Part shown: piece after piece, positions 48,649-51,889 of the stretch
How the letters are laid out: every line of letters begins with the position of its first letter
How positions within the stretch are numbered: the stretch's first letter is position 1
DNA from: an uncultured Clostridia bacterium
GTDB lineage: Bacteria > Bacillota > Clostridia > Christensenellales > Borkfalkiaceae
Direction of reading: 5' to 3'
Assembly: GCA_945638575.1 (NCBI GenBank)
Contig: CALZDP010000007.1
Location: 1-51,889 of the forward strand
Length of the DNA stretch: 51,889 nucleotides
Made by a program: the position numbers and the translations under genes
Notes under the pieces: model-generated
Databases searched by the model: none
What the model saw: only the letters and a program-made list of their open reading frames with translations
What the model was told of the DNA's origin: nothing

Positions 48649-49533
48649 TTGAAACCTTTGTTTTGCGGTGTGGGCACAGCCCTTATTACACCGTTTACAG
48701 ATTGCAATAAGGTTGATTACAAGGCGCTGAAAAGGCTTATCGAAAGACAGATCAGGCTTAACGCTTCAGCCATAATACTTTGCGGTACGACAGGGGAAGC
48801 CCCAACGCTTAGCGATTACGAACATAAAAGGATTATAGAATACGGCGTGGCTGTTTGCAACGGCAAAATTCCCGTAATAGCAGGCTGCGGTTCTAACGAT
48901 ACCAAGCATGCCGTAATGATGACTAAATTTGCTAAGTCAGTAGGCGCCGACGGTGCTTTGATAGTTACGCCATACTACAATAAAACCACTCAAAACGGGC
49001 TTATAGCCCACTATTTTACAATTTTGGACAGCGTTGATTTTCCGCTTATTTTATACAACGTGCCTACCCGTACAGGTGTAAATGTCGAAACCGAAACATA
49101 TTTAAAACTTATAAAACATAAAAATGTCGTCGGTATTAAAGAGGCGGAAAACAGTCTTTCAAAAATAGGGGAACTGTCTTTATTCGCAGACAAAATTTCA
49201 ATTTATGCAGGTAACGACGACAGTTTGATTCCTATTATCTTATGCGGCGGTAAAGGGGTAATATCGGTACTGTCAAATCTTATACCCGACAAAGTTGCAG
49301 AAGTGTACAGACTTTTAACAAACGGTAATATAGCGCAGGCAAAAAGCATTTATTTAAGATATTTTCGCTTGATAAAAGCGCTTTTTTGCGAAGTAAATCC
49401 TATCCCGGTTAAATACGCTATGTCAAAGTTATCCCTTTGCAAAAATACATTGCGTTCTCCGCTTGTTAAAATGAAATGTACGAAAGTTATGGATAATGAA
49501 CTTACAAGGTTAATGGAAGATATAGTTTTATGA
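48649..49533 (+). CDS. dapA: 4-hydroxy-tetrahydrodipicolinate synthase
   Basis: 294 residues. CGTTGEAPTLS (substrate loop), ALIVTPYYNKTTQ, YNVPTRTGV (catalytic Tyr) and VVGIKEA with the Schiff-base Lys. It condenses pyruvate with aspartate semialdehyde, the first step to lysine, cell-wall diaminopimelate and spore dipicolinate. TTG 48649 is chosen: AGGAGG lies six bases upstream and the conserved N-terminus starts there. QNGLIAHYF (residues 115-123) is encoded by a probable copy of the 26-bp element. Translationally coupled to dapF (ATGA). Confidence 0.93.
   Translation: MKPLFCGVGTALITPFTDCNKVDYKALKRLIERQIRLNASAIILCGTTGEAPTLSDYEHKRIIEYGVAVCNGKIPVIAGCGSNDTKHAVMMTKFAKSVGADGALIVTPYYNKTTQNGLIAHYFTILDSVDFPLILYNVPTRTGVNVETETYLKLIKHKNVVGIKEAENSLSKIGELSLFADKISIYAGNDDSLIPIILCGGKGVISVLSNLIPDKVAEVYRLLTNGNIAQAKSIYLRYFRLIKALFCEVNPIPVKYAMSKLSLCKNTLRSPLVKMKCTKVMDNELTRLMEDIVL
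48991..49016 (+). repeat. Probable 26-bp element inside dapA
   Basis: CAAAA, CGGGCT, TATA, GCCCAC, TATTT. The 16 central bases (AACGGGCTTATAGCCC) are identical to the intergenic copies. It is read as Q-N-G-L-I-A-H-Y-F, in the frame used by the other forward coding copies. The peptide position is also conserved in DapA, so convergence is possible. Confidence 0.6.
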
Positions 49534-50339
49534 AGTTAAAATTTTTTAAAATGCAAGCAAACGGTAACGATTATATATACTTCGACAGCGATTTTTGCGA
49601 TGTAAGTTTTGTGCTGAATAACGCCGAAGATTTAAGTAAAAGTCTGTCTATAAGACGGTTTTCGGTGGGTAGCGACGGAATTTGCATTATAGATAAATCA
49701 GAAATCTGCGACGCTAAAATGATAATTTACAACAGCGACGGCACAAGAGCGAAAAACTGCGGTAACGCATTACGCTCGGTCGGATATTACCTGTCAAATA
49801 AAATTAACAAAAACATCGTAACCGTGGAAACGGACAGCGGCATCAACGTCGTTACGGTCAAAAAAAGTCTTGTTACCGTCAATATGGGAAAGCCGAAGTT
49901 TTTACCTTACCATGCAAATCAAGTTTATGATAAAGAAAAATGCGAATACCTTTTTGATAGCGTTTTTTACAAATTTGTAAACGTAGGTAACAATCATCTT
50001 GTGATCTTAAGGGAAAAATCTTGCGATAACGGGCTTATAGCCCCGCTTTTAACGGAATGTGAAAGGATATTCGACGGTATAAACGTTGAAGTTGTTACTA
50101 TAAATAACGGTATAAACGTAACTGTTTACGAAAGGGGAAGCGGTGAAACTTTCTGTTGCGGAACAGGCGCAACGGCTGTGTATTACAGCCTTATAAATAA
50201 CGGCGTTATAAAAAAAGCGCGAACGCCTTTAAATTTTAAAGGCGGTACTGTCTTTATGGAAGAATTTAACGGCGACGTTTATTTGAGCGGTGAAGTAAAA
50301 TTTTGTTACGAGGGGGTAATTTGCTACGATAAAAGTTAA
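49530..50339 (+). CDS. dapF: Diaminopimelate epimerase
   Basis: 269 residues. The two catalytic cysteines are in NSDGTRAKNCGNALRSVGYYL and GSGETFCCGTGATAVYYSL; FFKMQANGNDYIYFD is the usual start. It interconverts LL- and meso-diaminopimelate. DNGLIAPLL (residues 166-174), before the second half of the protein, is encoded by an intact copy of the 26-bp element. It lies between dapA (ATGA overlap) and the aminotransferase gene dapL. Confidence 0.93.
   Translation: MKLKFFKMQANGNDYIYFDSDFCDVSFVLNNAEDLSKSLSIRRFSVGSDGICIIDKSEICDAKMIIYNSDGTRAKNCGNALRSVGYYLSNKINKNIVTVETDSGINVVTVKKSLVTVNMGKPKFLPYHANQVYDKEKCEYLFDSVFYKFVNVGNNHLVILREKSCDNGLIAPLLTECERIFDGINVEVVTINNGINVTVYERGSGETFCCGTGATAVYYSLINNGVIKKARTPLNFKGGTVFMEEFNGDVYLSGEVKFCYEGVICYDKS
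50025..50050 (+). repeat. 26-bp dispersed element inside dapF
   Basis: GATAA, CGGGCT, TATA, GCCCCG, CTTTT: a full-strength copy with the same blocks as the one at 3986, here in frame in an essential-type gene. Confidence 0.85.
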
Positions 50340-51495
50340 TTCAAACTATTTGTTGCTGTCAAAAAACTATCTGTTTACCGAGATAGAAGAAAGGGTTAAA
50401 AAGTGCGGTAAAAAGGATATTATAAATTTAGGAATAGGCGATGCGGTAAGACCTGTTCCCAAAAAAATAAACCGTTCGTACGTTAATTCCGCCAAACAAA
50501 TGGGGGCAAAATCTACCTTTAAAGGGTATCCGCCGATTAGCGGTTATCAATTTATAAAAGAAGGTGTAAAGAAGCGTTATAAAAGGTTCGGGGTAAGCCT
50601 GTCGGATGAGGAAATTTTTATTAGCGACGGGGCAAAAACCGACCTATACGCCCTTTTATCGCTGTTTTCGACTTCGACTGCGCTTATACACAACCCATCT
50701 TATCCTGCCTATGCGGACGCTAATTTAATTTACGGAAACAGGATAGAATTTATCAAAAGTTGCAGACAAAATTGCTTTCTTCCTAAGCCTTGCGATTTGA
50801 AAGAAAACTACGGTAACGGTTATCTTATTTACATATGTTCACCCGATAATCCGACGGGTGTAGTTTATGATAAAAATGCGCTTAAACTGTGGGTGGATTA
50901 CGCTTTAAACACAGGTTCGGTCATAATTTTTGACAGCGCGTACGCAGACTATATACGCGGTGATTATCCAAAATCGATTTTTGAATTAAAGGGAGCCGAA
51001 TCCTGCGCGGTAGAAGTCGCTTCTTTATCAAAAACTGCAAACTTTACGGGGGTTAGGTGCGGTTTTACCGTTATCAAAAATCAGTTTACAACCGATTTAG
51101 ATAAACTAAACAATCTTTTTAAAAGGCTTAAAAGCGCAACTTTTAACGGCGTGCCTTTCGTAAGTCAAAAAGCGGGAGAAAGTGCGTTGATAAATGTCGG
51201 CGAATGTTTGAAAAATACCGATTATTACTTGGAAAACGCAAAAATGATGCGAGCCTTTTTTAACGACAAAGGAATTTTTGCCGTAGGGGGCGAAAACTCT
51301 CCGTACCTATTTTTTGAATGTCCTTGCAGACTTAAGTCCTTTGACTTTTTTGACATTTTATTAAACAAAGCAGGTATCGTGGCGACGCCCGGCGTTGGAT
51401 TTGGCAGCGGCGGCGAAGGTTTTATGCGGATTAGCGGTTTTAACTTTCGCAAACAGATCACAGAAGCCATAAACAGAATGGACGGCTTATTTTAA
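50329..51495 (+). CDS. dapL: LL-diaminopimelate aminotransferase
   Basis: About 388 residues. DapL hallmarks: LFTEIEERV, INLGIGDAVRPVP, FISDGAKTDLYALL, YICSPDNPTG (PLP pocket), IIFDSAYADYI and SLSKTANFTGVRCG with the PLP-binding Lys. It converts tetrahydrodipicolinate directly to LL-DAP. Homology begins at KVNSNYLLLSKNYLF, before the first standard codon (TTG 50350); the codon in front of it is ATA (50329), overlapping the dapF end, with GAGGGGG 12 nt upstream. An AUA start, or a TTG start with a short N-terminus, are the options. Confidence 0.9.
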   Translation: MKVNSNYLLLSKNYLFTEIEERVKKCGKKDIINLGIGDAVRPVPKKINRSYVNSAKQMGAKSTFKGYPPISGYQFIKEGVKKRYKRFGVSLSDEEIFISDGAKTDLYALLSLFSTSTALIHNPSYPAYADANLIYGNRIEFIKSCRQNCFLPKPCDLKENYGNGYLIYICSPDNPTGVVYDKNALKLWVDYALNTGSVIIFDSAYADYIRGDYPKSIFELKGAESCAVEVASLSKTANFTGVRCGFTVIKNQFTTDLDKLNNLFKRLKSATFNGVPFVSQKAGESALINVGECLKNTDYYLENAKMMRAFFNDKGIFAVGGENSPYLFFECPCRLKSFDFFDILLNKAGIVATPGVGFGSGGEGFMRISGFNFRKQITEAINRMDGLF

Positions 51496-51504
51496 AGACG
51501 TTAA

Positions 51505-51548
51505 AAGGCGTAAAACTTTGGGTTAAACCTTAGGTCTTACGCCTTAAT
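51505..51548. terminator. Terminator of the dap operon
   Basis: AAGGCGTAA pairs with TTACGCCTT around a 23-nt loop; A and T stretches flank both sides, so it may also serve the convergent collagen-like gene. Confidence 0.75.
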
Positions 51549-51622
51549 TTATGGTTTAGGCTTTTGCGCGGCGACGGCGGTTTACGGCTGAGTAATTACC
51601 GAAACGTTTGTCGCTTTTTTAA

Positions 51623-51889
<267 letters not shown>

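Noticed and set aside
50634..50659. Match to the left half of the element inside dapL (AAAAACCGACCTATA)
   Set aside because: The right half does not fit, and GAK.D is conserved in DapL; possible but not counted.

Overview
The window looks like chromosomal DNA of an anaerobic, endospore-lineage Firmicute (Clostridia). The reasons are a complete Rnf complex with an ApbE flavin transferase, the sporulation genes spoIVFA/spoIVFB, spoVT and a cwlD-type amidase, LL-diaminopimelate synthesis by DapA/DapF/DapL, TTGACA/TATAAT promoters, many TTG/GTG starts and moderately low G+C. Genus-level placement (perhaps an uncultured gut lineage) is only a guess. No phage, IS element, plasmid module or CRISPR array was seen.

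Layout: 1-2.4 kb, an MFS transporter followed by a decayed stretch with a frameshifted small gene and a copy of the MFS 3' end. 2.4-7 kb, spoIVFA-spoIVFB, a two-domain chromate transporter and a BspA-type leucine-rich lipoprotein. 7-12.4 kb, a membrane protein, a fused NadD-YqeK, RsfS, a DeoC-like protein that has lost a key lysine, and a multi-helix ferritin-like protein. 12.6-17 kb, tRNA-Gly(CCC) and a run of small membrane proteins (PH-like, GtrA, DUF308, TM2) with a divergent Xre repressor. 17.2-24.4 kb, apbE-nusGII-Gx-rnfCDGEAB. 24.4-29 kb, two lipoproteins, a PNPOx-fold protein, a second Xre repressor and a patatin-like lipase. 29-35.4 kb, four DnaA boxes, then cwlD, spoVT, a SpoVB-like flippase, mazG, dusB, a nitrilase-like protein without its cysteine, and trmL; the spoVT-yabM-yabN order matches Bacillus. 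35.6-44.1 kb, a P-loop kinase, an E2-like acyltransferase paired with an AMP-forming ligase, a P-type ATPase, and a divergent pump-like protein without the phosphorylation motif. 44.3-48.5 kb, a MarR regulator with a heterodimeric ABC exporter. 48.6-51.5 kb, dapA-dapF-dapL. At the end, the C-terminus of a collagen-like surface protein on the minus strand.

The most unusual signal is a 26-bp dispersed element, present about 22 times (roughly one per 2.3 kb). Its blocks are GATAA, a hexamer (TCGACC, CCGACC or CGGGCT), an invariant TATA, a second hexamer, and CTTTT. Most intergenic copies lie within about 40 nt after a stop codon. At least seven copies lie inside reading frames: chrA, the nadD-yqeK junction, mazG, the dusB N-terminus, the pump-like protein, dapA and dapF. 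The four forward coding copies are all read in the one frame without stops, giving [D/Q]N[R/G][P/L]I. The mazG copy uses a frame that would be closed by TAG but carries TAT. This resembles the Rickettsia palindromic elements in behaviour, but the sequence is not one I recognise. A second theme is paralogous enzyme folds lacking catalytic residues: DeoC-like, nitrilase-like, E2-like and P-type-ATPase-like proteins.
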